Source: Magnetofaba australis IT-1 (GTDB lineage: Bacteria > Pseudomonadota > Magnetococcia > Magnetococcales > Magnetococcaceae). From it: 64,000 nucleotides of DNA. Position 1 is the stretch's first letter; each line of letters begins with the position of its first letter. The DNA is taken from assembly GCF_002109495.1 (NCBI RefSeq), contig NZ_LVJN01000019.1:620001-684000 (forward strand), written 5' to 3'. Shown piece by piece: positions 8,943 to 18,036 of this stretch. Under the pieces are notes generated by a model. That model saw nothing but the letters and a program-made list of their open reading frames with translations. It searched no databases and had not been told where the DNA came from. A program made the position numbers and the translations under genes.

Positions 8943-10940
8943 CTATAGCGATCCGCGCAGTGCAGCCAATGCGTCCTGCGCATCCTGTTCCAGCTCTTCT
9001 ATGCGCTCGGAGTCCTGCTCCCATGCGCTCATTTTCTCGCTCAATTCGACATTGAGTCGTCCATGACGCTCCACCATGGGCTGCAATCGTTGCTTATTCT
9101 GCTCTTCGTATAGCGCTGTATCAGCCAGGGCGGCGTCCAATTCGCCCTTTTCGTTCTCCAGGGCCTCAATGTCGCGCTCATGACGCGCCAAGCGTTGTTT
9201 GAGCGGTTTGGTTTGTTGATGCAGACGGTTGCGGATCTCCGCCTCCAGCCGTTTGAGCGTTTTCGCATCAGGCGCTGTGGAGGGGTTGCTGGCGTCAGCG
9301 GCGCCACGGCTCGAATTGCTCAGGGCGTCGGGCGTCTGCGACAACTGCTCCAGGTAATCCTCCAGTTCCCCTTCCCACGGGCGCACTGCGCCATCGCCCA
9401 CCACCCAGTAGCTGTCGCACGCCGCCTCCAGCAGATCACGATCGTGGGACACCAGGATAATTGACCCGGTGTAGGACTCCAGCGCCTCTTCCAGCGCTGC
9501 GCGCGCGCCCATATCCAAGTGGTTGGTGGGTTCGTCCAGCAGCAGCAGATTGGCCCCCGAGAGGAACAGGCGCGCCAATGCCAGACGCGCTTTCTCACCG
9601 CCGGAGAGAACCGCAACACGCTTCTCCACGCTCTCGCCGGAGAATAGCAGCCCCCCCAGCACATTGCGCACCCCGGTCAGGTCCATGCCTTTGGGTGCGG
9701 CGCGCCAAGCGGCGTCCAGTACGCTCTCTTCTGGATTCAGCGCCTCTAACGCGTGTTGAGCGAAGTGACCGGGCTGAACGCGATCCCCCAAAGCGAGCGT
9801 GCCAGCATCCACAGCCAGAGCGCCGCTGAGCAGCTTGAGGAAGGTGGATTTGCCCTGGCCATTGGGACCCAGCAAGCCGATCTTGCCGCCACGAATCAGA
9901 TCCAAATTGAATCCAGTGAAGACCTGGGTTTCGCCAAACGCTTTGTGCACATTGCGCAGGGTGGCCATCTCTCGAGCGCAAGGCGGCGGCTCCGGCAGGC
10001 GGATCACCGGCGCTTTGCGCGCAGACTCTGGCAACTCGATGCGCTCAATCTTTTCCAGTTGTTTGACTCGGCTCTGCGCTTGCCGCGCCTTGGTGGCTTT
10101 GGCGCGGAAGCGGGTGATGAAGCGGGTCAACTCGGCGATGCGCGCATCCTGCGCGGCGGCCTGTTTCTCCAGCAGAGCCAGATTGGTCTCTTTCTGCTGC
10201 AGATAATCGGTAAAGTCGCCTTTATAGCGGGTGAGTTTGCGGCCCTCCAACTCGACAATGACAGTGCAGGCGCGTTGCAGCAGGCCGCGGTCGTGGGAGA
10301 TGAGTAGAAACGCGCCGGGTTGATTGGCCAAGTAGCGCTCCAGCCATGCGGCGGACTCCAGATCCAAGTGGTTGGTGGGTTCGTCCAGCAGCATCAGATC
10401 AGGGCGCGAGAAGAGCAACTGCGCCAGCGCCACACGCATGCGCCAGCCGCCGGAGAAGGCGTTCAATGGCTGCGCCAATACTTGGGGCGCAAAACCTAAC
10501 CCTTGTAGAATGGCGCCGGCGCGCGCTTCGGCGGAGTAGGCGTCGATCTCCTCAAGACGGTGTTCGGCTTCACCCAAGTCGTGAGACAGGCGCATCTGTG
10601 CGTCGGCGTCGGCACACTGCGCCAACTCTGTATGCAGCGCGTCGCGTTGCTTGAGCAGAGCGGTGAGTTCGGCATCGCCCAGCAGGGTCTCTTGCAGGAT
10701 GGAGCGTTCGGATGGGGAGAGCTCTTGGCGCAGGACGCCAATGCGCAGGGTGGGCGGCGTCAGACGGCGTTGACCGCCATCGAACTCCTCGATCCCTTCG
10801 ATAATGCGGAACAGGGTGGTTTTGCCTGCGCCGTTGGGGCCAATGAGCCCCGCTTTTTCCCCCGGGTGCAGCAGCAGGCTGGCCTGCTGCAACAGCACCT
10901 GGGGGCCATACTGTTTATCGATGGCGTCAAGAGAGAGCAT
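8943..10940 (-). CDS. ABC-F family ATPase (YheS/Uup-like)
   Basis: 665 residues with two nucleotide-binding domains and no membrane segment, the ABC-F layout of ribosome-associated translation factors. Domain 1 has GPNGAGKTT, signature FSGGWRMRVALA and Walker B LMLLDEPTNHLD; domain 2 has GPNGQGKST, LSGGEKARLALA and LLLLDEPTNHLD. A charged linker (about 230-310) separates them, and a coiled-coil C-terminal tail (about 555-665) is present, as in Uup and YheS. The length is closest to YheS. Likely role: binding the ribosomal E site to relieve stalling. An OmpA-like gene lies 32 bp upstream on the same strand. Confidence 0.9.
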   Translation of the reverse strand: MLSLDAIDKQYGPQVLLQQASLLLHPGEKAGLIGPNGAGKTTLFRIIEGIEEFDGGQRRLTPPTLRIGVLRQELSPSERSILQETLLGDAELTALLKQRDALHTELAQCADADAQMRLSHDLGEAEHRLEEIDAYSAEARAGAILQGLGFAPQVLAQPLNAFSGGWRMRVALAQLLFSRPDLMLLDEPTNHLDLESAAWLERYLANQPGAFLLISHDRGLLQRACTVIVELEGRKLTRYKGDFTDYLQQKETNLALLEKQAAAQDARIAELTRFITRFRAKATKARQAQSRVKQLEKIERIELPESARKAPVIRLPEPPPCAREMATLRNVHKAFGETQVFTGFNLDLIRGGKIGLLGPNGQGKSTFLKLLSGALAVDAGTLALGDRVQPGHFAQHALEALNPEESVLDAAWRAAPKGMDLTGVRNVLGGLLFSGESVEKRVAVLSGGEKARLALARLFLSGANLLLLDEPTNHLDMGARAALEEALESYTGSIILVSHDRDLLEAACDSYWVVGDGAVRPWEGELEDYLEQLSQTPDALSNSSRGAADASNPSTAPDAKTLKRLEAEIRNRLHQQTKPLKQRLARHERDIEALENEKGELDAALADTALYEEQNKQRLQPMVERHGRLNVELSEKMSAWEQDSERIEELEQDAQDALAALRGSL

Positions 10941-10972
10941 GAGACTGTTGTGACGACTGGGCGCAGCAAGAG

Positions 10973-11971
10973 TTAGCGCACATACACCTCAACGCGACGG
11001 TTGCGCGGTTCGGCGACGTTATCAGGGGTTGGCACCAGCGGGTTGTTCTCGCCGTGGGACTCCACTTCCACCAGTTTCTCTTCCACGCCCTCTTCGATGA
11101 CCAGATCCCGCACCAATTGGGCGCGCTTGAGAGAGAGGCGATAGTTGTAGTCTTCGTTGCCCACTTTGTCGGAGTGTCCGGTGATGCTCACGTTAGGCGC
11201 GGTGCGTTCGCGCACCGTCCGCAGAATGATGGGGAGTTCACGCTGGGATGCATCGGTCAACTCGGCGCCGCCGGATTTGAAGTAGAGCACAAACTTAACC
11301 GGCTTCTCCGGCAAGGTTTGCAGCGCTCCGCCAAACTCAGCCTCAATTTCGCTGCTCTTCATCACAAAGGGCTCTTCAAGCACGGCGTCGGCGTCATCCA
11401 TGCCCACAGCGGCGTTGGCCTGGTCAACCCGTTGTTGTCCGGTATTGTTCTCCACCAGGATTGCGCCGACTTTGCCGTCCAGATTCTCCATCAGAACCAC
11501 AAAGCTTTTGGGCTTTGGCTTGAGCGGGCGACTCAGTTTCAGTTTATAGTCGATCCACTCCAGGTCCGATTTGGCGTAGCGCTCGTCCACCTGGTAGCGC
11601 ATCTCTTTGAGTCTGCGCACAAAGTTGGAGAAGTTTTGGCTGGCTTCGGCAAACCCGCCCAATACGCGCCCTTCCAGTTCAACAATGGGTGTCTTGTTGG
11701 CGTCATAGGTGATGCGCAGATGGTCAATGCGCATGCTGTTGGTGGCGGCTGTGGTGACTTGATGCAGGATATAATAGAACGAAGGCAGGTTTCGAACGCG
11801 CTTGAGACGTTCGCTGAAGTCCACCACTTCGCGCTCCTGCTCCGTCAAGACATCTTTTTTCGGCTGTGCGGAGGCTGATATCGGCAGCAGAAGCGTTGTC
11901 GTTAGGCCCAAACACGCCAGGACGATGACGATATGTCGCAATGCGCGAGGAGTCTTCAGGTTCCACAGCAT
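10973..11971 (-). CDS. OmpA-family peptidoglycan-binding protein
   Basis: 332 residues with an N-terminal signal peptide (hydrophobic core about 13-32, cleavage near SASAQP), a middle region of about 170 residues without a recognised fold, and a C-terminal OmpA domain (about 225-332). The OmpA part shows FYFKSGGAEL-like entry (here LYFKSGGAEL), ITGHSDKVG, LSLKRAQLVRD and the closing NRRVEVYVR, which fit binding of diaminopimelate in peptidoglycan. It is periplasmic and probably links the envelope to the wall. It may be co-transcribed with the ABC-F gene, a pairing with no obvious functional logic. Confidence 0.86.
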   Translation of the reverse strand: MLWNLKTPRALRHIVIVLACLGLTTTLLLPISASAQPKKDVLTEQEREVVDFSERLKRVRNLPSFYYILHQVTTAATNSMRIDHLRITYDANKTPIVELEGRVLGGFAEASQNFSNFVRRLKEMRYQVDERYAKSDLEWIDYKLKLSRPLKPKPKSFVVLMENLDGKVGAILVENNTGQQRVDQANAAVGMDDADAVLEEPFVMKSSEIEAEFGGALQTLPEKPVKFVLYFKSGGAELTDASQRELPIILRTVRERTAPNVSITGHSDKVGNEDYNYRLSLKRAQLVRDLVIEEGVEEKLVEVESHGENNPLVPTPDNVAEPRNRRVEVYVR

Positions 11972-12131
11972 AATGGCTTACCGTTGAATTGACAGCAGAA
12001 TGTGTCGTGACAGATAAGTTTCAGCAGCTCGCACAAGCCTGCTGAACAAAAGATTCTACACTTTATAGCATACGCGGCGCCATCCACAAGCCATATGCGT
12101 CTTTTCATCTGCATCCATCAGCCGTGTGGGC

Positions 12132-12166
12132 AAACAAAAACGCGCCCCGCTCAACCGCGGGGCGCG
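12132..12166 (-). terminator. Rho-independent terminator for the FecR-domain gene
   Basis: A 10-bp perfect GC stem (CGCGCCCCGC with GCGGGGCGCG) and a 6-base loop. Read on the minus strand it is followed by a T-rich tract (complement of 12132-12140). It lies 48 bp after the FecR-domain stop codon. Confidence 0.85.
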
Positions 12167-12213
12167 TTCTCTGTGACGACCAAGATGCAGTCAATCCGCC
12201 GTGGTTTGTCGGA

Positions 12214-12678
12214 TCACTCCACTTTCACCAGGAAGCGGGTGCCGCGCACGCCGATGGTCCCGGTCGGGGTGTTTACAGCCACCTTCTCTGGCGCCAGCTT
12301 GGCGATGGTGCCGGAGATGAACTGCAGCGTGCCCTTGGTAATCTTGGAGCCAAACGCCAAGCGGTTATGGCGCGGCTGGAACACAAAGCGGTCCACCACG
12401 AATTCGGTAGCGGGGCCGATGGAGATCATGGTGTTGTCCTGGAAGGTCACGCCAATGGAGCCCCCATCGCCGGTGGTGAGCAGGTCATCCACGTAGATGG
12501 GGTCGCCCAGGTTCAGCGCCACGTCCTGACCGGAGCGCACGATTTTGGCGTCGCCCTCGAACTTCTTGATATTGCCGATGGGGTCAGCGGCCTGCGAGAT
12601 GCTGGCGAAGCCGATCATGACGACGGCGGCGATGAGCGTGCGCAGCAGCGACTGAGAGGCGGATTTCAGGGCGAACAT
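12214..12678 (-). CDS. Secreted FecR-domain protein
   Basis: 154 residues with a signal peptide (about 1-27, ending ISQAAD) and a FecR domain for the remainder, with GDPIYVDDLLTTGDGGS, NTMISIGPATEFVVD and TPTGTIGVRGTRFLVKV. Lone periplasmic FecR domains of this kind occur in many proteobacteria and differ from the FecR anti-sigma factor, which has a cytoplasmic N-terminus. The role is unknown; they are often paired with adhesins or CHASE2-adenylate cyclase proteins. The start at 12678 is chosen because GGAG stands just upstream and a signal peptide follows; a longer frame to 12780 adds a non-signal leader. It has its own terminator. Confidence 0.82.
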   Translation of the reverse strand: MFALKSASQSLLRTLIAAVVMIGFASISQAADPIGNIKKFEGDAKIVRSGQDVALNLGDPIYVDDLLTTGDGGSIGVTFQDNTMISIGPATEFVVDRFVFQPRHNRLAFGSKITKGTLQFISGTIAKLAPEKVAVNTPTGTIGVRGTRFLVKVE

Positions 12679-12780
12679 GGGGTTCTCCAATTGCAAAAAA
12701 TGGATGAGATTATAGAACGCTCTACTGTTCTTATTTATTCTGTAACCGACGTTGTGGGGAAGTTGCAAAAAAAAATCCAC

Positions 12781-14931
12781 TCACGACTCTTTTTCTGGAC
12801 CCGGCAACCCGCCACTTTGACGATCCTGCTCCAGCAAGGCTTTCAACTCATCGAAAGGCAACGGTTTGCTGAACAGGAATCCTTGAATCATATCACAGTG
12901 TTGTTGTTGCAGGAAACTGGCTTGAGTCCAGTCCTCCACCCCTTCGGCCACCACTTTCAGGCCCAACGAGCGGGCCAAGCCCAAAATCGCCAGAATAATC
13001 GCCTCATCCCCTTCGCCCTGACCCACGCCCATGACAAAGGCGCGGTCGATCTTCAACGTGGAGAGGGGGAAGCGCTTCAGATAGCTTAAAGAGGAGTAGC
13101 CGGTGCCGAAGTCGTCTACGGCGATTCCGGCGCCCATCTCCTTAAATTGGTTCATCACGCCGATGGCTTTCTCCACATCGCGCATGACGATGCTTTCGGT
13201 GATCTCCAACTCAAGGCGTTTGGGCGAGAGTCGGGTCTGGGACAGCGTGGCGTCGACGAATTTGGCGATATCGCCGTGCTGGAACTGACGACCAGAGAGG
13301 TTGACGGCCACATGCAGCGGACCGAATCCCGCTTCGTTGAGGGCTTGGGCGTCGCGACAGGCGGTCTGTAGCACCCATTCGCCCATGGGGGCGATCAGTC
13401 CGGTCTCTTCGGCCAGCGGAATGAACGCGCCGGGAGAGACCATGGAGCCATCAGGCAGTCGCCAGCGGATCAAGGACTCCATGCCGACGATGCGTCGCTC
13501 GGGAATGGAGACCTTGGGCTGGTGAAACAGGATGAATTCGCCGTTATCCACCGCCTTGCGCAGTTGGCTCTCCAGCGAGAGACGCTGGGAGGCTTTTTCG
13601 CCCATGGCGGCGGTATAGAAGCGGAAACCATCGCCGCCCTGGGTCTTCATGCGACTGAGGGCGACGTTGGCGTTGCGCATCAGCTCCTGCGGGGTATCGC
13701 CATCGTCGGGGGAGAGCGAAACGCCGATGGAGGCGGAGATGGTCAGGGTTTGTTCGTGGATGTGCAGCGGGTTTTTGATGGCGTCCAGCAGTTTGGAGAC
13801 CACCACGGCGACGGAATCGGCGCTATCGGCTTCGCGTTGAATGATGCCGAACTCATCGCCGCCAATGCGCGCGATGGTGTCGCTGCCGCGCAGTTGCGCG
13901 GTCAGACGCTTGGTCATGGCGATGAGGGTTTGGTCGCCGAAGTCATTGCCCAGGCTGTCGTTGATGAGGCGGAATCCATCCAGCCCGATGATCATCACGG
14001 CGAAGCGTTCGCCGCTGCGCAGGGCGTGGTCGCGCACCTGTTGCAGACGGTCCAGGAACAGATTGCGCAGCGGCAGCCCGGTGAGGGCGTCGTGATGCCC
14101 TTTTTCGCTCAGGTCGTCGGCGCACTGTTTGACCTGGGACAGGTCATAGAACACGGCGACGAAGTTGCGGGTGTTGTTCTGGGTGTCGGGTATGGCGCTA
14201 ACCGTGAGCATCTCGGTATAGGATTCGCCATTCTTACGGCGGTTGAGAATCTCACGGCGCCACTGCCCGCTCTGCTTGACCGCCTCAAAAATCTTCGCTT
14301 GGCCGCCGTCTTCTTCCAGCGTGTCGCCGCGCAGCAGCGGGGTGGGTTTGCCAATCACCTCCTGCATGCTGTAGCCGGTGATGTTGGTGTAGGCGTGGTT
14401 GACCGACAGCGCCACGCCGTTGGCGTCCATCACCACCATTCCTTCGATAGCGTTTTCATACAGTTGTGTGGTGACGCGCAGCTGGTGGGAGATCTCCAGC
14501 ATGGCCGCGCGATAGCGCTGCGTCAGGTCCGCCAACTGTTGATGCAGGGTTTCGTCGGAAGGGGGCGCAAGCAGTGTGATCAGGTGGCTCAGTTCCGTGT
14601 CACTGGCCACCGGGCTGGAGTGGGCCATCACGGCAAACGACGCGCCGCTGGCGGGCTGCGCCAGTAACGGTTGCGGCTCGGAACTGGCGACGCTGAGACT
14701 GAAGCCAGGCAGCAGTTGCTGGATCGTCAGCGTTTCAATCTGCTGTCGCGTGCGCGCAAAGCGCTCAAGCGCGGCGGCGTTGGCGTAGCAGATCGCGCCC
14801 AGCGCATCGACGCCCAGCACCGGGCAGGGCAAAGCGTCGCCGAGGACAGCGCTGTCCGGCAGGAGGCTCATTTGCGCGCCCATCCGTAAGCGTGAGCAGT
14901 CTGTCGTGGCGTCGGTTGAATCACGTTCCAT
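12781..14931 (-). CDS. PAS-GGDEF-EAL c-di-GMP signalling protein
   Basis: About 716 residues, soluble. In order: an N-terminal PAS-like region, a second clear PAS (YENAIEGMVVMDANGVALSVN), GGDEF with active-site IGGDEF and an RGSD I-site five residues before it, and EAL. The EAL signature reads ESLIRW but ITESIVM and DDFGTGYSSLSYLKRFP are intact, so phosphodiesterase activity is plausible and the protein may be bifunctional. The chosen ATG (14931) overlaps the stop of the upstream hybrid kinase by 11 bp, which implies coupled expression and a shared signal. A longer start at 14997 would lie fully inside the kinase gene and is less likely. Confidence 0.88.
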   Translation of the reverse strand: MERDSTDATTDCSRLRMGAQMSLLPDSAVLGDALPCPVLGVDALGAICYANAAALERFARTRQQIETLTIQQLLPGFSLSVASSEPQPLLAQPASGASFAVMAHSSPVASDTELSHLITLLAPPSDETLHQQLADLTQRYRAAMLEISHQLRVTTQLYENAIEGMVVMDANGVALSVNHAYTNITGYSMQEVIGKPTPLLRGDTLEEDGGQAKIFEAVKQSGQWRREILNRRKNGESYTEMLTVSAIPDTQNNTRNFVAVFYDLSQVKQCADDLSEKGHHDALTGLPLRNLFLDRLQQVRDHALRSGERFAVMIIGLDGFRLINDSLGNDFGDQTLIAMTKRLTAQLRGSDTIARIGGDEFGIIQREADSADSVAVVVSKLLDAIKNPLHIHEQTLTISASIGVSLSPDDGDTPQELMRNANVALSRMKTQGGDGFRFYTAAMGEKASQRLSLESQLRKAVDNGEFILFHQPKVSIPERRIVGMESLIRWRLPDGSMVSPGAFIPLAEETGLIAPMGEWVLQTACRDAQALNEAGFGPLHVAVNLSGRQFQHGDIAKFVDATLSQTRLSPKRLELEITESIVMRDVEKAIGVMNQFKEMGAGIAVDDFGTGYSSLSYLKRFPLSTLKIDRAFVMGVGQGEGDEAIILAILGLARSLGLKVVAEGVEDWTQASFLQQQHCDMIQGFLFSKPLPFDELKALLEQDRQSGGLPGPEKES

Positions 14932-17596
14932 CCGCTGGTTGAGGGTCCGTCTCGTCTTTGCGCGGCGGGGGGCTGGCGGTTCGGTCGAGCAGCGCATCGG
15001 CGGTCTCCACCATCTCCCGACCGAGGATCGGTTTCATCAGGTAGGAGCCGACGCCCATCTCGCGCGCTTCATCGGGGCCAGCCAACTCACTGTACCCGGT
15101 GCACAGGGCAATGGGAAGGTCGTTACGCAAACTCCTCACTCTTTCGACAAGTTGTAAGCCGGTCAAGCCCGGCATGGTTTGGTCTGTAATGAGCAGGTCG
15201 AAGCGCTGCGGATTCTGCTCAAACGCGCGCCAGGCCTCCACCGGGCTGGAGAAGGCCTCCACTTGAAAACCGGCGCGCTGCAACTGACCCTGGGCGGCGT
15301 CCAGCACCTCCAGTTCGTCATCCACTAACAGGATGCGCGCGGAGCGCCGGGAGCGGCTGGGGGCGAGGGGGGAGGCGGGTGAGGGGAGGTTGTTTTGCGC
15401 TTGCCCCTCTTCGGCGGTGAGCTCGGCGCGGGGCAAATAGACGCTAAAGGTGGAGCCGGAGCCCTCTTGGCTCTCTACGGTGACCGCGCCGCCATGTTTG
15501 TTGATGATGCCATGCACCACCGACAGCCCCAATCCGGAGCCCTCGCCCACTTTGCTGGTGGTGAAGAAGGGGTCGAAAATATGCTCCAGATGGCTTTGCG
15601 GGATGCCCACGCCGGTATCGGAGACCGAAAGTACGAAGTAGGAGCCCGGCGGCAATCCGCTGGGGGGATCCGGCAAAATACGGTTCTCCAGGGAGATGGA
15701 GAGCACGCCGCCGGTCTCACGCATGGCGCGGGCGCCGTTGGTGCACAGGTTCATCATCACCTGCTGTAATTGGGTGGGATCGGCGCGCACCATGCCGTCC
15801 TGCTCATCCACCCGGGTTTCGATGCGGATGGTGCTGGGCAGGGTGGCGCGTAGCAGCTTGACCGATTCGCGCACCACGGTGGAGGGGTTTTGCGGCGACA
15901 TCCCTTCGTCGGAGGGGCGGCTGAAGTCCAGCAGCTGTTTGACCAGATCTCGCGCGCGTCCGCCTGCGGTATAGACCTGGGTGAGATTGCGATGGATCAG
16001 GCTGTCGGGCTCCACCTCGCTCAGGGAGAGTTCGGTGAACCCCAGAATGGCGCTAAGGATATTATTGAAATCGTGCGCAATACCGCCCGCCAGAGCGCCG
16101 ATGGCCTCCATCTTGAGGGCCTGACGCAACTGCCCCTCCATATTCTTGCGCATGGTGATGTCCTGGATCACCCCAACCAGTCCACCAATCTTGCCATCGG
16201 CGGTATAGAACGCGCGCTTATTGAAAATGACGTCATGGGAGGCGCCATCGGCATAAGTGAGCCGTCCTTCGTAGCGCTGTTCGCCGCCGCGTTGGAAGAG
16301 ATCCATGTCGGCCTGTTCATATTTGGTGGCGGTATCGACATCGAGCAGATCGTGCACGTTTTTGCCGATGAGGTTTTGTTCGCTGATGCCGAGGATACCT
16401 TCAAAGGCGTTGTTGCAACCCAGGTAGCGGCCACGAATATCCTTGTAGAAGAGCGGGTTGGGGATGTTGTCCATGAGCACGTTCTGGAAATGCAACTGGT
16501 CGCGCAGGCGCTCCTCCACCCGCTTGCGATGGGTGATGTCCCGCGCCACCAGTATCACCGAGGGCTCATGAATCTCCGGGTGCTTGCCCAGTGGCGTCAT
16601 GCGCCCTTCGAAGATGCGCCCCCCCTCTTCAACGGCCAGATGGAACTCGACGATCTGCAAGGAGTTGGTGGCCAGGGTGCGGGCGATGGCGTGTTCAAAC
16701 TCCTCTTCCACCCCCTCCACCGTGACGCGGTCGAACTGCCGGTTGGCGATCTGCGCGGCGTAGGCGCGGCGGGTGGGTTCATCGGAACTGAGCACCTCCA
16801 GACAGCCGCCATGGGCGTCGAGAATCAACACCACGTCCGGCAGCGCCTTGATCACTCCCAGCAGACGCTCTTCTGCGCGTTTGCTGCGCATCAATGTCTG
16901 TCCGGAGGAGACCAGCAGTTCATCGAGAATCTTCGCCAGCACCCCCAGTTCGTCACGCTCATGATTGACAGGGGTTTCCAAGCGGCAGGCGTCGAGCTGA
17001 TCGGGAGAGATGCGCAGCAGGTGCGCAACGATCTGATTCAGTGGGGTGGAGATGTTGCGCTGCACCACCCGCAGCAGCAGCAGGCCCAACAGCAGGCTGC
17101 CGCCAAATCCCAGTAGCACGGTCAGCAGCGCGCGTCGCCAGTAGATCTGCGCGGCCAGCGGCGCATCCAGCATCCATTGCAGTCGCCACGGTCCGGGCGC
17201 GCCGGCGACATGCAGCAGCGTCTCCAGATCGGCGGAGTCGCCCAGCATCCAGGCGGAAACCTGTGCAGTAAAGCTCTCTTTTGGCGAGCGCTCGGCATAG
17301 GCCAGGGGTTTGCCATTGGCGTCGCGCAGCGTCACCATGGTGACAGGATTGGCGTGCAGCAACTGCTGCGTGAACTCGATTGCAGACTGGGGCGTCAGGG
17401 GGTGGTCAAAGGCGTCGAACTGGGATTGGGACTGGATGCGCAGCAGGCGGGTCTGCTCGGCCACGATGTGATGGCGCTCCCACTGCATGTCCCACAGCAG
17501 GTATCCCAGCGTCATCACAGCGCCAATAGCCAATGAGATGGCCACAGTGATGGCCGCCAGACGCGACGACAGGCGGTGAGTCAGTTTGTGCGCCAT
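14921..17596 (-). CDS. Hybrid sensor histidine kinase with C-terminal receiver
   Basis: 891 residues. Two membrane segments (about 13-34 and 156-178) flank a ~120-residue periplasmic sensor; then a HAMP-like region, two PAS domains (about 240-355 and 365-480), HisKA with phosphoacceptor His508 in GGIAHDFNNILSAILGF, an HATPase domain (DTGVGIP and GEGSGLGLSVVHGI) and a receiver with ILLVDDE and phospho-Asp in LLITDQTMPGLTG. The HDFNN type of H-box is typical of hybrid kinases that pass phosphate within the protein. It overlaps the PAS-GGDEF-EAL gene downstream, so it may tune c-di-GMP output directly. The signal is unknown. Confidence 0.9.
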   Translation of the reverse strand: MAHKLTHRLSSRLAAITVAISLAIGAVMTLGYLLWDMQWERHHIVAEQTRLLRIQSQSQFDAFDHPLTPQSAIEFTQQLLHANPVTMVTLRDANGKPLAYAERSPKESFTAQVSAWMLGDSADLETLLHVAGAPGPWRLQWMLDAPLAAQIYWRRALLTVLLGFGGSLLLGLLLLRVVQRNISTPLNQIVAHLLRISPDQLDACRLETPVNHERDELGVLAKILDELLVSSGQTLMRSKRAEERLLGVIKALPDVVLILDAHGGCLEVLSSDEPTRRAYAAQIANRQFDRVTVEGVEEEFEHAIARTLATNSLQIVEFHLAVEEGGRIFEGRMTPLGKHPEIHEPSVILVARDITHRKRVEERLRDQLHFQNVLMDNIPNPLFYKDIRGRYLGCNNAFEGILGISEQNLIGKNVHDLLDVDTATKYEQADMDLFQRGGEQRYEGRLTYADGASHDVIFNKRAFYTADGKIGGLVGVIQDITMRKNMEGQLRQALKMEAIGALAGGIAHDFNNILSAILGFTELSLSEVEPDSLIHRNLTQVYTAGGRARDLVKQLLDFSRPSDEGMSPQNPSTVVRESVKLLRATLPSTIRIETRVDEQDGMVRADPTQLQQVMMNLCTNGARAMRETGGVLSISLENRILPDPPSGLPPGSYFVLSVSDTGVGIPQSHLEHIFDPFFTTSKVGEGSGLGLSVVHGIINKHGGAVTVESQEGSGSTFSVYLPRAELTAEEGQAQNNLPSPASPLAPSRSRRSARILLVDDELEVLDAAQGQLQRAGFQVEAFSSPVEAWRAFEQNPQRFDLLITDQTMPGLTGLQLVERVRSLRNDLPIALCTGYSELAGPDEAREMGVGSYLMKPILGREMVETADALLDRTASPPPRKDETDPQPADGT

Positions 17597-17828
17597 GTGA
17601 CGCTGACTCCTAAATGCGGGTGATTTTCATTTCAAACCGAACCAGTATACTGTGTATGCGCATGATATCCAAGCGCTTTGTGAGCCGTTTTTGGGGCGGC
17701 GTGGGGAAAAAAAGCCAGAGCGGCGGCAGGGTTTTGGCAAGCCGTATGCAAACGGATTGAAAGTTATGGGAGCGCGCGCTGAGCACGACCGGTCATGCGC
17801 GGTGATTCACTCTGGCTGGGAGCTCAGG

Positions 17829-17942
17829 ATGACGGAAGCGGCATTGCTGTTGTTGGTATTGGCGGGCGCAGGTCTTTTGGCGGGCGTGGTGATTGAGATG
17901 AATACGCCGGACGGCGCCGGTTGGATCGGTCGCGAGGGCTGA
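17829..17942 (+). CDS. Tiny single-span membrane protein (37 aa)
   Basis: A short frame: a hydrophobic helix covers about residues 3-23 (ALLLLVLAGAGLLAGVVI) and a polar tail ends in GWIGREG. Support: GGAG six bases before the ATG, a start directly after it, and a strong hairpin terminator 40 bp after the stop. A longer frame from 17652 adds a leader with no such features. It lies alone between two minus-strand operons. It has no known family; it could be a small regulatory or assembly subunit. Confidence 0.5.
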   Translation: MTEAALLLLVLAGAGLLAGVVIEMNTPDGAGWIGREG

Positions 17943-17981
17943 ACCGGACGTTGATGGCGTGTCAGCACAGTGACGAAACGC

Positions 17982-18015
17982 AAAAAAGCCGCTTCCAGTA
18001 GGAAGCGGCTTTTTT
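17982..18015. terminator. Bidirectional rho-independent terminator
   Basis: Perfect 15-bp inverted repeat AAAAAAGCCGCTTCC / GGAAGCGGCTTTTTT with a 4-base AGTA loop. It ends the tiny plus-strand gene and the minus-strand molybdoenzyme operon, whose last stop is at 18037. Confidence 0.92.
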
Positions 18016-18036
18016 GTTGCGCCATGATGGCGGAGG

